Translations under genes and position numbers: made by a program | Assembly (NCBI RefSeq): GCF_030867095.1 | Contig: NC_081828.1 | Span: 219,387,978-219,451,977, forward strand | Origin: Alligator mississippiensis | Taxonomy: Eukaryota > Chordata > Crocodylia > Alligatoridae | Reading direction: 5' to 3' | Length of the DNA: 64,000 bases | Shown here: positions 24,201-33,949 of the stretch, piece by piece | How the letters are laid out: every line of letters begins with the position of its first letter | Position numbering within the stretch: the first letter of the stretch is position 1 | The notes under the pieces: model-generated | What the model was told of the DNA's origin: nothing | Database searches by the model: none | What the model saw: only the letters and a program-made list of their open reading frames with translations

Positions 24201-27200
24201 TGTTAATGTCTCTCCAATTTCTAAGCTTCGCTTATATCCCAAACAAAACAGACAGACTCCACTAAAGATGCAGTTAAGGTTGAAAGTATGGGTCAGTAAT
24301 TGAAGGGCAAAAACCTGGCAGGGATGTTGCAGTTATCCAAAAAAACAAGCATTACGAACCCAGGAAATTCAGAACTAAGGTTACACTTAAAAGAAATATA
24401 AACATATTGCAGTAAGAAATGTGCAGTGAAAGCACTTAAAACACACTCTGATCTCCAGTGATGTCAGTCAAAACCATAACAGCATGGGAGGTATGAACAC
24501 TCACAGCCGACATGGATTTTTTAAGAATAAATTAAGAAAATAAAGGGTGCATCTGCACGTTCATTAATGCGCTTTTGCTAATGCACATTACATGTAGTAC
24601 CTCCATTGTGAGGTACTAGGAAAAGGTTCATTAACCTATTTTAATGCTCATTAGTGAAAATGAACGGTATTTTGTGACGCTTTATTCATGCACATTAAAA
24701 AAGGCTAATAATGCGCATTAAAGCACGCATGTAAATGTGCCCACAGACTGGGTGAAAGTATTGTAAGGTGGATACACAACTGGTTGGATCATTGTGCTCA
24801 ATGGCTTGATATCTAGTTAGGAGGAGGTATCAAGTGGGGTTCCCCAGAGGTCTGTCCTGGGTCCGGTAATTGTAACATCTTCATTAATGATTTAGACGAT
24901 GGGATTGATTGCAGGCTTAGTGAATCTGTGGATGACAGCAAGTCGGATGGAGTTACAGACCCTGGAGGACAGGGCTAGATGCAAATTGAGCTGGAGAAAT
25001 GGTTTACAGTCAACCGGATGACTTTCAGCAACGATAAGTGCAAAGTCCTGTACTGGGGATGGAATAACAGCGTGCACAACACAGACTGGAGAGTGACCGG
25101 CTGGGCCGCAGTGCAGCGGAGAAGGACCTGGGCGTTACAGTAGACCATAAGCTAAATATGAGCCAGCAGTGTGCTCTTGTTGCAAAAAAAAAAACCCAAC
25201 TGCATCCTGGGTTGTATTAACAGAAGTTTCCTTTGCAAATCAAGGAAAATGATGGTTCCTCTATATTCAGCACTGGGGAGGCCTCACCTGGAGTCCTATG
25301 TCCAGTTTTGGGCTTCACACTTATAAGAAGGATGTGGGCAGTTTGCAAAATGTCCAGCTCAGAGCAATAAAAATAACTAGAGGCCTGGGAAGCAAGACTT
25401 ATGAGGAAAGATGAAAGTGCTAAGGGTATTTAGTGTGGAGAAGAGAAGACTTGGGAGGGGATTTGATAATCATCTTCAAATACGTGACAGGGGATGACAG
25501 AAAGGATGGAGATGGGTCTTTTTCTCTGACCGTAAGGGACAGGACTAGGAGCAATGCCCTCAGCAGGAGAAATTCAGATTGGAGGAAGTTAGGAGGAACT
25601 TTCTGACTGAGGGTGGTCAAGTATTAAAACAGGCACTTGGAGAAGCGGTGGAGTCTCTCTGTCCCTGGAAATGTTCAAGAGCAGGTTGGACAGACACGTG
25701 TCTGGGGTGGTTTATTCAGGGATGCTCCTGCCTTGAGCAGGGGCTGGATAAGCCCGACCGAGGGCCCAGCCTGCCCAACTTTTCTGGCCACACACACTAA
25801 TCACCATTCAGATCCAAGCGGGGTTTCTCCCAGGGGCGCTTGACATCGTTGGGGTTTGCAGCTACTCAAAGATTTTTTCTCCAGCCAGATGCAATACCTT
25901 TTGTTACGTCCGTATAACATGACATGATCTTTCCTTTTCTCTCCAGTAGATGATGGGCTGACAAATGAAAGCCTGGAGGAAAAGAGTCGGGAGGAGGAGG
26001 TGGAAAGCTTGCCCATGCAGCCCTTCCTTGCAAAGCTCAAGGAGAAGGTGCTCCAGAGCCCAGCAAAGACGAAATCCTGCCCAAACCCTAGCAAACTGCA
26101 GGCCACGCCGAGAGGCTCTGCATGCACCCCACCAGAGAGACCTCTGAGCAGTCTGGCTCCGCAAAAGTCCCCAGGGGCAGAGAGACCCCCCGGCCCGCCG
26201 GAGCGCGAGAGGAGCTTCCTGGAGAGACACGAGCTGCTGATGCGGCCCCGGAGCCGCAAGCGAGAGAGGCCGTTCCCCTGCAGCGAGTGCGGGAAGTGCT
26301 TCTCCCAGAAGGGCGACCTGAAGATCCACCTGCGCATCCACACGGGCGAGAGGCCATACGCCTGCCCCGAGTGCGAGAAGCGCTTCACGCAGTGCGGCTA
26401 CCTGAAGATCCACCTGCGGCTGCACACGGGGGAGAAGCCCTTCCCTTGCGGCGACTGCGGGAAACGCTTCCCATCCAAGGGCGACCTCAAGATGCACCAG
26501 CGCAAGCACACGGGCGAACGCCCCTTTCTGTGCAGCGAGTGTAAGAAGAGCTTCACCCGCAAAGTGGACCTCAAGGTGCACCTGCGGAAGCACACGGGCG
26601 AGCGTCCCTTCACGTGCCCGGAGTGTGCGAAGAGCTTCACCTCCAAGGGCTACCTTAAGATCCACCTGGGGCAGCACAAGGGCCGGCGCCCATTTGCCTG
26701 CCTGGAGTGCGAGAAGAGCTTCATCTCCAAGGGCTCGCTGAAGATCCACCAGCGCGTCCACACGGGCGAGACGCCCTTCATGTGCCCCGACTGCGGGAAG
26801 AGCTTCACCACCAAAGGGTACCTCAAGATCCACCAGCGGCTGCACACGGGGGAGACGCCGTACCCCTGCGGTCAGTGCGGGAAGAGCTTCTCCACCAAGG
26901 GCTACCTCAAGATCCACCAGAAGATCCATGCCGAAGGCGCGCCTTTTGCCTGCGACACCTGCGGAAAGAGCTTCGCCACCACGCGGTACCTCAAGATGCA
27001 CCAGCGCAGCCACACCGGGGAGAAGCCCTTCACCTGCCCCGAGTGCGGGGAGAGCTTTGCCCAGAAGGACTACCTCCGCATCCACCAGCGCACGCACAAG
27101 GGAGAGGGGCTCTTCACGTGCCCCGACTGCGGGAAGAGCTTCACCGCCAAGTATCTGCAGATCCACCGGCGCATGCACACCGGGGAGCGGCCGTACGCGT

Positions 27201-27721
27201 GCACGGACTGCGGGAAGCGCTTCACGGCCGAGGGCTCCCTCAAAGTCCACCGGAAGATCCACACCCAGGTGTCGCGGAGCATCTGCGGGGACTGCGGGAA
27301 GAGCTTCTCTTCCCTGCGCTATCTCAAGGTGCACCAGCAGATCCACGCCCGGGACCTGGTGCAGCTGTCCGTGGGGAGCAGAGGGGCCTCGCCGCCGGCT
27401 TACATCCCACCAAACCCCCCCCGGGAAATGATTGCCTTCACCTGCACTGTCTGCGAGAAGAGCTTCTGCCAGAAGTCAAATTTGCTAACGCACCAGAAGA
27501 CCCACGCCGAGGAGAGGCCGGCTGCGATGCAAAAGCCCGGCTTCCCTCCCCTGGCTTCTGCGGAGCTGTGCCCCGGGAGCCTGCCCCAGGACGGGCTAAG
27601 AACAGGGGCCAGTCACCTGGACCCCAGTCCCTGCCCCCTCCCTTTGGATTTGAAGCCCAGCTTCCCATTTTCTCCGCAGACCCCACCTCTTTCCCCCGGG
27701 ATAAATCTAGCTGTCTCTTGA
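9152..27721 (+). CDS. KRAB C2H2 zinc-finger protein, gene 1 (14 fingers)
   Basis: A likely nuclear DNA-binding regulator. Proposed exons are 9152-9175 (MPAGRSAQ, phase 0), 23914-24040 (KRAB-A, 127 nt, opening [12 protein letters not shown]) and 25947-27721 (linker plus fingers); together they stay in frame and give 641 residues. The last exon carries 14 C2H2 fingers joined mostly by HTGE(K/R)P-type linkers, the final one set apart by a ~35-residue spacer, then a proline-rich tail. Finger 11 has one residue fewer between its second Cys and first His. Recognition helices are unusually alike (KGYLKIH, KGDLKIH), with Ile, Val or Met at position 6 in nearly all. KRAB-A has YWDVMKENY where mammalian TRIM28-binding KRABs usually have YRDVMLENY. 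I find no KRAB-B-like exon between 24041 and 25946. The first exon is linked by phase and by its near-copy in gene 2; the 14.7-kb first intron is inferred. No symbol can be given. Confidence 0.88.
9215..9370 (+). repeat. G-rich minisatellite just after the first exon of gene 1
   Basis: About nine imperfect copies of a ~17-bp unit (GGGGTGCACGGGGATC type) start some 40 bases after the donor site. The runs of four or more G on the coding strand could form G-quadruplexes in DNA or nascent RNA. Confidence 0.8.
9376..10885. other. Gene 1 intron 1, proximal part
   Basis: A GC-rich first part (to about 10150) passes into AT-richer DNA. I see no exon with convincing flanks and no repeat family I can name. 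Confidence 0.45.
10890..12462. mobile_element. Long fold-back (inverted-repeat) element, interrupted
   Basis: The left arm (about 10890-11320) is repeated in inverse orientation as a right arm (about 11560-11800 plus 12314-12462). Landmarks: CTAGGGGCTCTTTTCC at 11060 against its diverged reverse complement near 11780; GTGCATGTAGCTGG at 11205 against its reverse complement near 11670; CACTGGGATAAC text near 12352 against its complement near 10980. Arms are about 400 bp, look roughly 80% alike, and flank a centre of about 240 bp. The right arm is split by a separate element at 11826-12314. No transposase frame is present, so this is a non-autonomous DNA element or fold-back of unknown superfamily. 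Confidence 0.78.
11826..12314. mobile_element. Non-autonomous DNA element (MITE-like) inside the fold-back arm
   Basis: It starts GGGTGCATCCACACATGC and ends CATGTGTAGACACAGCC, which are imperfect inverted termini. Its right half resembles the element at 31875-32024 (TGTAGACAGTGA, TTAGTCTACT and CAGTAAA blocks). Removing it restores continuity of the fold-back arm, so it inserted later. Confidence 0.7.
13533..13662 (+). mobile_element. CR1 3' end, sense, nested in antisense CR1
   Basis: This reads GAGGTGTTTAAGACCTGGGT, then a TTGAGCAGGGGGTTGGATTAGATG block, then CTCCTGAGGTCCCTTCC and a TTTTCTATG tail, a standard sense CR1 3' end. Antisense CR1 text resumes on both sides, giving the order of insertion. 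Confidence 0.8.
13885..14700. mobile_element. Possible LTR-element fossil
   Basis: Non-CR1 DNA lies between two blocks of one antisense CR1. A ~45-bp stretch near 14318-14362 (core GTTCAAGTTGTGACTGAAAT) is close to one near 18411-18455, where it follows AATAAA-type signals as in an LTR. Some frames look faintly gag-like. It is a broken, old fossil, and the family assignment is weak. Confidence 0.3.
16100..18042. repeat. TTTCG-rich interspersed element, carrying a nested PLE
   Basis: Both ends are dense in TTTCG/CGAAA text: GTTTCGTTTCGTCGAAAC near 16147 and TCGAAACTTTCGAAACG near 17896, running to GCACAGCCCTAG at the right end. The inner left part carries GCCTATAACTTTGTCATTTC. The left terminus is poorly preserved, so inverted termini are suggested rather than proven. 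A PLE copy interrupts it. Probably a non-autonomous DNA transposon. Confidence 0.5.
16705..17420. mobile_element. Penelope-like element copy in inverted halves
   Basis: 16705-16890 is an antisense PLE 3' end (GTTGGTCTAAGGACATGG, AGACCAACTGAATAGTTAG, GCAAGCTTTTGGG). Near 17100-17170 antisense PLE coding text (compare the reverse complement of 37260-37330) changes to sense text, and 17210-17410 matches the sense order of the PLE at 36900-37250, including the CCAGTCTCT...GAGGGAATTTAC block. The two halves thus point away from a junction near 17170. Confidence 0.65.
18050..18475 (+). mobile_element. Possible solitary LTR fossil
   Basis: This ~425-bp segment has AATAAATC and AATAAAGT signals near 18380-18415 and a terminal stretch shared with 14318-14362. 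No coding parts adjoin it, as in a solitary LTR. Old; family unknown; weak call. Confidence 0.35.
18481..18890 (-). mobile_element. CR1 3' end, antisense
   Basis: Starts AGAATCATAGACGTTAAGGG and passes through GTCCAACCCCCTGCTCAAGG, the CACTTCACC-type block, TTGAGCCCATTGCTCCTTG and the GTGAAGGCTGCTA block. The antisense frame ([20 protein letters not shown]) matches the CR1 ORF2 C-terminus. Confidence 0.9.
18900..20640. other. Gene 1 intron 1, unassigned stretch
   Basis: No exon, RNA gene or repeat family can be named with confidence. A short open minus-strand frame at 19603-19791 resembles no family I know. Confidence 0.4.
20650..21480 (+). mobile_element. Non-LTR retrotransposon, ORF2 C-terminus (RTE/jockey-like), split by a PLE
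   Basis: The translation contains [14 protein letters not shown], then [18 protein letters not shown], then KANLKQ, the typical tail after the reverse transcriptase of a widespread LINE group. After the PLE insert it resumes with a [12 protein letters not shown]-like stretch and a decayed C2H2 motif ([16 protein letters not shown]). It carries several stops. It is not CR1. Family name is tentative. Confidence 0.7.
20994..21168 (-). mobile_element. PLE 3' end inserted in the LINE tail, with target-site duplication
   Basis: GGTTGTAGCCGTGTTGGTCT, then GGTTCTTTGGGTAGATGTGA, AGACCAACTAACTAGC and GCAAGCTTTTGGGCACCAAC form the reverse complement of the 3' end of the PLE at 36660-37685. The eight bases TGACATCA occur on both sides, and joining the flanks restores the reading of the host LINE. 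Confidence 0.8.
21600..22380. other. Gene 1 intron 1, unassigned stretch
   Basis: No coding exon or clear repeat is seen between the LINE tail and the next CR1. Confidence 0.4.
22383..23020 (-). mobile_element. CR1 3' region, antisense
   Basis: ATCATAGAAAATGAGGGCTG, GACCTCAGGAGGTCACATCT, the TTGAGCCCATTGCTCCTTG block, then GTGGGGGGCCCACAGCTGG and GGCACCAAGGGCACACTG show continuous antisense CR1 for about 640 bp. Confidence 0.92.
23030..23905. other. Gene 1 intron 1, region just before the KRAB exon
   Basis: A poly(G) tract lies near 23242-23258. The rest is AT-rich without recognised coding or repeat content, up to the acceptor at 23911-23913. Confidence 0.45.
24545..24742. mobile_element. 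MITE-like element
   Basis: Opens GGGTGCATCTGCACGTTC and closes GCATGTAAATGTGCCC, imperfect inverted termini, with inner TTAATGC/GCATTA inverted blocks. Its termini resemble those at 11826, 31875 and 54745, so one superfamily is likely. It lies in the second intron of gene 1. Confidence 0.65.
24770..25760 (+). mobile_element. CR1 LINE, sense, about 1 kb
   Basis: Runs in CR1 order: CCCAGAGGTCTGTCCTGGGT, AATGATTTAGACGATGGG, a TTCAGCAACGATAAGTGCAA block, GACCTGGGCGTTACAGTAGA, CACTGGGGAGGCCTCACCTG, then GGACAGGACTAGGAGCAATG and a 3' tail to about 25760. Many indels. It fills the intron between the KRAB and finger exons of gene 1. Confidence 0.9.
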
Positions 27722-28004
27722 ACTCGCCTTGCCACCTGCTTATGCCCAGCGACCTCTTCTGCGTGATTGAGACCTCCCTTTGCATGACGTAGCTCTGCCC
27801 AGGTTCCCCCGTTCACTTCCACTCCCTGGTGCTCCCGTGCGGTACCGTGTCCGAGGTAGGGATCGTGCCCTGGTGGAGTGAGCCCCAGTTTTGCACGCTG
27901 TCTCAGGCCTTACAGACTTGCTCGTTGTTCGTTTTTCATCCATAACGCCTGCTCTGGCTTTTCTGCAGCAACTTCGCACCAAGCCTGCACCTAGGGAGGA
28001 AAAA

Positions 28005-28740
28005 TGTCCAGCACACCTACAGCCTAGGGAATGACCTGCTGGGTGGCACGGAGGTGGAAAGGGATCTTGGAGTCCTAGTGGACTCCAAGATGAACATGAG
28101 CCGGCAGTGTGACGAAGCCATCAGAAAAGCCAATGGCACTTTATCGTGCATCAGCAGATGCATGACAAATAGGTCCAGGGAGGTGATACTTCCCCTCTAT
28201 CGGGCGTTGGTCAGACCGCAGTTGGAGTACTGCGTGCAATTCTGGGCGCCGCACTTCAAGAGGGATGCGGATAACCTGGAGAGGGACCAGAGAAGGGCAA
28301 CTCATATGGTCAAGGGCCTGCAGACCAAGCCCTACGAGGAGAGACTAGAGAAACTGGACCTTTTCAGCCCTCGCAAGAGAAGGTTGAGAGGTGACCTTGT
28401 GGCTGCCTATAAGTTCATCACGGGGGCGCAGAAGGGAATTGGTGAGGATTTATTCACCAAGGCGCCCCCGGGGGTTACAAGAAACAATGGCCACAAGCTA
28501 GCAGAGAGCAGATTGAGACTGGACATTAGGAAGAACTTCTTCACAGTTCGAGTGGCCAAGGTCTGGAACGGGCTCCCAAGGGAGGTGGTGCTCTCCCCTA
28601 CCCTGGGGGTCTTCAAGAGGAGGTTAGATAGGCATCTAGCTGGGGTCATCTGAACCCAGCACTCTTTCCTGCCTATGCAGGGGGTCGGACTCGATGATCT
28701 ATTGAGGTCCCTTCCGACCCTAACATCTATGAATCTATGA
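28005..28740 (+). mobile_element. CR1 LINE 3' end, young subfamily, open frame
   Basis: An uninterrupted frame of 199 codons (28054-28653) holds the CR1 ORF2 C-terminus (MERDLGVLVDSKMN, IFRALVRPQLEYC-like text read as [34 protein letters not shown]). It is followed by GGTCGGACTCGATGATCT and a tail of ATCTATGA repeats. The 3' 255 bp differ from the copy at 48640-48900 at only about eight sites, so both are comparatively recent. It starts about 280 bp after the gene 1 stop codon and may supply part of its 3' UTR. Confidence 0.93.
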
Positions 28741-29394
28741 ATCAAGCCAGTGGTTGCTGTGATTTTAACCCCCAGGCTACGACTCAGTGCACTGCGTTGT
28801 TAACACTGTTTAGCACAGGTCCCCTATGCTGCTTGCTTGTTTGCACGCTCATTTCGTCGCACAGTGCATTCCCAACCAGCCAGCCCAAACGTCCAACTGA
28901 TCCTCCTCCTTCCCTGCTCCCTTCTGTTATTCCCTGTCATCTCCTCTGACTCCAGCTTAGCTTCACGTACATCCTTGGAAATCATGGGCCAGTTCACAGC
29001 CTGCTGGCTTCACTGGAGTGGTACCAGGGATGAATTTGGACCTTCCCTTTCAATAACTTTCAAGCCATTGAGTGCACTGGCCCTGGGGCAACTGCACTCC
29101 TCATCTTTCTGTTTCTCCACGTTGACTTCTGTTGTATCTGTAATAAGTATTAGAAACGGTTTGCTTGAAACCCACATTGAATATAACCACAACTGCACGA
29201 GACAGGAACTGTTGCTAGGTGCTGCTAGAAATGTAACTGCAGACCTCACCACAAATGCATACAAGAAACAAAAAGCGCCCACCCTGCTTCAGGTGAAAGA
29301 GTGTCTCTCTGAGATGATGCACCTTAGAAACCAATGGAGAAGTGAAACAGTGAGCGTGAGAGGTGTTGGGAGGGATTGGAAACAGCCCCTAAAA

Positions 29395-29660
29395 TCATAA
29401 AATCATAGAAAATGAAGGTTGGAAGGGACCCCAGGAGGGCACATCTAGTCCAACCCCCTGCTCCAAGCAGGACCCGCTCCAACTACATCATCCCAGCCAA
29501 AGCTTTGTCTACCTAGGCCTTTAACACCTCTAAGGATGGAGAGTGCACCACCTCTCTGGGGAGCCTGGCCCAGCGCTTCACCACCCTCCTCGTGAGAGGT
29601 TTTCTTGATGTCCAACCTCAACTTCCCTTGCTGCAGCTTCTCCCCACAGAAGCTGATGCT
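29395..29660 (-). mobile_element. CR1 3' end, antisense
   Basis: AAATCATAGAAAATGAAGGT, GTCCAACCCCCTGCTCCAAG, the GGATGGAGAGTGCACCACC block and CAACTTCCCTTGCTGCAGC give a short antisense CR1 tail. Confidence 0.88.
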
Positions 29661-31075
29661 GTCTGAGTCCTTTTCTTGCATGACTTCCCCTGAGGATTCA
29701 CCATGCGGCACAGGCCGTCTCAGCTGGCCCCTGAGCATCTTTAGTGATGCAACCCCAGGGAAGGAAGCCAGGGCTGGGAATCCACTCCTCTTCATCCAGG
29801 GACTTTTTGTGGTTCATACATTAGGGCCTAGAGTGGTTTCTCTCCGTCTCAGGCGATGTTCCAAGGAGCATAATAAGCGCAAGTTTCTGCTTGGGGTTGC
29901 TGATGTGAGAAGTCCGGCTAAAAAATGTATTTTCTGATGCAAAAATGTCCCAAACCACCCTCAAGTACCTGCTGATTGTTTTTAACACCAAGGGCTAACG
30001 TGGGAGTCCCAGGTCCAGCGAGTACCTGTCCCCGTGGTCGAGGGAAAGCTGTTTCTCCTGCCTCTGTTACTGCTTCACACTAAGGGTGGGTCTCCATGCT
30101 GCCCTGCACACCTCCCAGGGGTGCATTTTGCTCCTAACAGGTCCAGATATTTTTGCTAAAAACAACACAAAAGTTTAAATGGTGCAGACCAAACTGAGTG
30201 CATGGGAGCTAGGGACTCCCGGGTTCTTTGGACAGCTGTTTTCACTTACTACGTTGGAAAGCCCCTCTCCCTGTATAAAAAGTCAATGTGCTGGTTTATT
30301 TGCCACACTGGAGCATGGTTGTTCTGTGTAATGGTCCTTAATATGTGCTGTAACTATGAGATAAATTAGGGATTGTTTCTCATTGAGGCAAATTGGTCCC
30401 TGGCTGATGTGCTGGCATTCCCGAGGACTGTGCGTGTGAACGTTGGATGTTGGACGGTCCAGGGTCAAAGCAGGGAGACAGCGCCCTCCCGTCCTGGTCC
30501 CGGTGCACTGTTGTGTGCCTGGGGAGAAGTCACTTTAACCTGTCTGTGTCTCAGCTCCCACCTCTGTAAAATGGGGTTAATAAAACCTGTATCATGGGGA
30601 GGGTGGGGGTTGGAGGACTGCTTTATAACAGGACCCACAGTTCAAAGGTACAAGAGACATCTAAATGATCATTACTGGGTAATCAGGTAGGTTTCTGTGC
30701 TGTCTGTTCCTAGAGCCAGCCTTTATGTGGGTTTTCCTGATGTGCCAATTACTAAAGAATCGGGGCACCTAATCTACTAATTTATAAAAGTCAAGGTAGT
30801 CCTGGGAGGACCGGTTTAGTCTTCTCAGATGAGCTATTCCCAGAGTAAGGCAGTATCTCAGCTGGTGGCCAAACTGGATCCCCAGAGATTACTCAGGTTT
30901 GCAGAGATGCACTTTGGCCTTCCTGAGACCTCTCAGGTGTATTTTTAATAAGCTACGTCCTACCCTGGCAGCAGCAGGAGCGTAGCAGTGCCCTCACCTC
31001 CCTCTTGTACCTGGGGCGAGTCGGGATAGTTTTGCTGTTTTTGGACAGCGCGCCCTGCACTTGTGCAAGACGGTT
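29661..31075. other. Intergenic, only a MIR recognised
   Basis: No coding exon or RNA gene is seen between the two CR1 tails apart from the MIR listed separately. Confidence 0.45.
30515..30605 (+). mobile_element. MIR SINE fragment
   Basis: The stretch GGGGAGAAGTCACTTTAACC, then TCTGTGTCTCAGCTCCCACC, then TCTGTAAAATGGGGTTAATA follows the core of the tRNA-derived MIR SINE (GCAAGTCACTTAACCTCTCTG...CATCTGTAAAATGGGGATAAT). It is ancient and diverged. Confidence 0.7.
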
Positions 31076-31079
31076 GTTC

Positions 31080-31220
31080 ATGCAGCTTTGAGAGTAGGTT
31101 TGATGAGCTCTTGTATGGGATGATTTGGACAGGGCTGACCCTGCCTTGAGCAGAGGGTTGGACCAGATGTGACCTCCTGTGGGTTTGCCAGCCCCACGGC
31201 TCTATGGTTCTGTGGCCAAT
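31080..31220 (+). mobile_element. CR1 3' tail, sense
   Basis: TGGGATGATTTGGACAGGGC, CCTGCCTTGAGCAGAGGGTT, GGACCAGATGTGACCTCCTG and a CTATGGTTCTGTG end show a short sense CR1 tail. Confidence 0.8.
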
Positions 31221-31874
31221 TTGGATTTTGTCTCTGAGAGATCAGACATCCCCCTGGGAGACATGTTGTGATTAGGACCAGAGTCATCGTTTCACTCACT
31301 AAGCTGCCCTATAGTTGAAGGGTTGGCATTGGAGGAGACATACCGCACCATCAGAGACTCCGCTGAGCCAATGCACCACAGCTGTGCCGGTTTCCACCAG
31401 ACTGAAGGCTTCTGCAGCTGTTTCGTCTGCTAACGTGGCCTAACACAGAGCCCGTAACAGATATGCTGCCTTCACGAACCTCTTGTGGCTTATGTGTGCA
31501 ATCAAGACACTAAATTAAAACTGATAAGGCTTCAAGTCTGGAGGAAAAGCTACAGGCTAGGTTACCACCCCGCAACACTGCTGACATCTGAAGCATACGA
31601 CGGTGGTGTAAACAAATGGAGCTGAGTTGGCTGTGTGCAATGTGAAGAGCCTTTATGACACAGGAGGGGAAAACTGGGCCTTGGAAACAGTTATAGGACC
31701 CTGCTGCAGATTGCAGGTGAATTTGACTTAATAATTGGCTAATGCTAGGGCTACATAAGGGAGATTTTTATAGGAGGACTAGATATCGGTCCTAAGGACA
31801 GCCAGCTGGTAGTGTGAGCCGCCACAGAAATGATAGGCCAGTTTTCTGCCTGGATATTGAACAGTTGCACTAGC

Positions 31875-32024
31875 TGGGCACATCTATACTTGCAATTAAT
31901 GCTATTTGACTTTACTGCGCAGTAAATTTACTGTGCAGTAAGTGCCTGCACATGTAGACAGTGACTTTTTACTGTGCAGCAGATTAGTCTACTGTGCAGT
32001 AAAGCATCTAACGTAGACACGGCC
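31875..32024. mobile_element. MITE-like element
   Basis: GGGCACATCTATACTTGCAA at the left and GTAGACACGGCC at the right form imperfect inverted termini. Inner CAGTAAATTTACTG and TACTGTGCAG palindromes are typical of this short non-autonomous family. It shares blocks with 11826-12314. Confidence 0.65.
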
Positions 32025-32029
32025 ACAGT

Positions 32030-33945
32030 GAAGAACAGTATGCTGTTTCGTTGAGAAAGCTTTTCCTAATATCCAACCTGTGCTGGGAGTTCGTGGCAAA
32101 CAACAATTTATTCAGTGGATATGGGGGAGAGCAAGCATAAATGAGCTGACCTCAAACCTGCCCGTACTGGTTTGAAGAAGTCCCTTAGTGGGAGAAAGAA
32201 AATTAGCTGGAGGATATTGGATTTGTTCCATTTAAAAAGAGCAGCTTCAGTCAATATAGGAAGGACTTAAATAATCTGAAAAGCAGCCAGGGAAGAGCAG
32301 GAATCCAGGAGATTGTTTTTCTGAAAGACACAAGTCCAGTCACCATAAACCTTAACGGAGAAAAAAACCTGAAAAATCATTGGGAGCCTTGGTGCAAACA
32401 CTGAAGCTGCTATGTCGTTTATCCCTTTAAGCTCTTTTGTGACTCCTAAAATTAAAGACTTGGTAAATCCTTACAGAGTGGGTGTGGGGATGCCCCAAGA
32501 AATGTGAAGTGGCCAGAGGAAATGGAGAGGCCAACATTCAGATATCCCTTTGGGTTATGGAAAACAGCGTGGTTAAAACAAGAAGGTGGGATGCAACAGA
32601 GGAGGCCTCTGCCAGGAGCTGCCTCGAGATGCACAGGAGGCAGATGGGCATGTTTAACTGTGTTCGTGACCTGGAAAAAAAGCATAAAGCCATTTGATGC
32701 CTTAACGTACCAGAGCTCCTTCAAGTCCTTGGAGCTGGAACGAAAGTGGCCTCTGTCAGTTTGTTGGACTTTGTCGGTTTAGAGAGGGATCATGCTATTT
32801 TTTAAAGGACTCGTATTTGTGTTTGCTTTACTGTTTCCCCCCATTTTGCAGTTGCTGAGAGTGCATGATATGGGGTCAGGTTTGCAATAATATGAAGTCC
32901 ACAGTTGGGGATTGATTGCAATAGGAGCCCTGCCATCAACCTCAGAGGTGCTGCATCAGGCCCGGTCATTAATCGCTGTTCGGGAGAACAGAACTGGCTC
33001 GGTGCGTGCTTATCTTTCTGCCAAAGAGGTGCTAAGAGAAATGGGTTTTTCTCACCCAATGGTAAGTGAAGGGGATAGACAGAAACATTGTAAATATGAT
33101 ATTCCTGCAGTTGCCTCATGCATAGCTTTAACTTTAATTATGCTTTCTTTACACGTGCTGTGCTTTTTGCTGGAAGGTAACAGGGGCAAGTTGGCTAATA
33201 CTGAGGTCCAGTCATGCTCCTATTAAAATCAGTGGGAAGGGATTTCTTTTTATTCTTATCCTCACAATGTGTTCTTCACGCTTCATCCTATTTTATTTAA
33301 TAACGAGCTTGTTACTGACTTTTCTTCCTGGAGTTACCAATCTAACTTTCACTGGATCAAGGACTGTTTGGGGCTGTCCTGTTGGGAAACAGATTTAGGG
33401 TCTTGTTATGTTCTCCACCTTTCGGTCAAGAGGCATTAGAGGAACAGACAGCATCATGCTAAGTCAGTGTGGTGCTGTGCACTTTGTGCCCTGAGCCATT
33501 GGGACCCTTTCCCGCGTGGTAGCATGCTGCAGGGAAAGCATAGGACAAGTGTGCTGGGGTTAGAGTTGCAGGGGGCTAACCCCTATGCAGGATCTAACCC
33601 CTTTGCAGGGGTTAGAGTTGAATTGTGGGGAGGTTCCCTTTATTTTCACAATGGTTTTCTATAATGAGAGAGCTTTCTGTAAAACATATAAAGGCTCGTG
33701 CATTGTGGGCTATTAGTTTGGGAGAGCACAGACACACGCGCATCTGCAGTGTCACTTATTTTTTAACCTGCTATTCCTAATATTACACAACACACAAAAT
33801 ACAGTAGACGTTTAAGCATTGAGGTAAAATAAGCCTGAACGACTAGCAGTGGTGTTCATAAGCAATGCCAGCCAAGCTTGTTTTAACTGAAATGAAGAAT
33901 AAACATGCCCCTTCCCAAGCGAATGCATGCCTGTGATCCTATGAT
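32030..33945. other. Intergenic, nothing supported
   Basis: Only short frames are present, with no domain, splice-bounded exon or repeat family I can name. Near 33563-33620 a short direct repeat around AACCCCTATGCAG/AACCCCTTTGCAG is visible. Confidence 0.45.
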
Positions 33946-33949
33946 CCCT

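Noticed and set aside
25904-27346. 480-residue open frame opposite the gene 1 finger exon; similar 555- and 570-residue frames lie opposite genes 2 and 3
   Set aside because: Finger exons are GC-rich and periodic, so the opposite strand stays open by composition. The translations are low-complexity repeats of the [15 protein letters not shown] kind without known domains.
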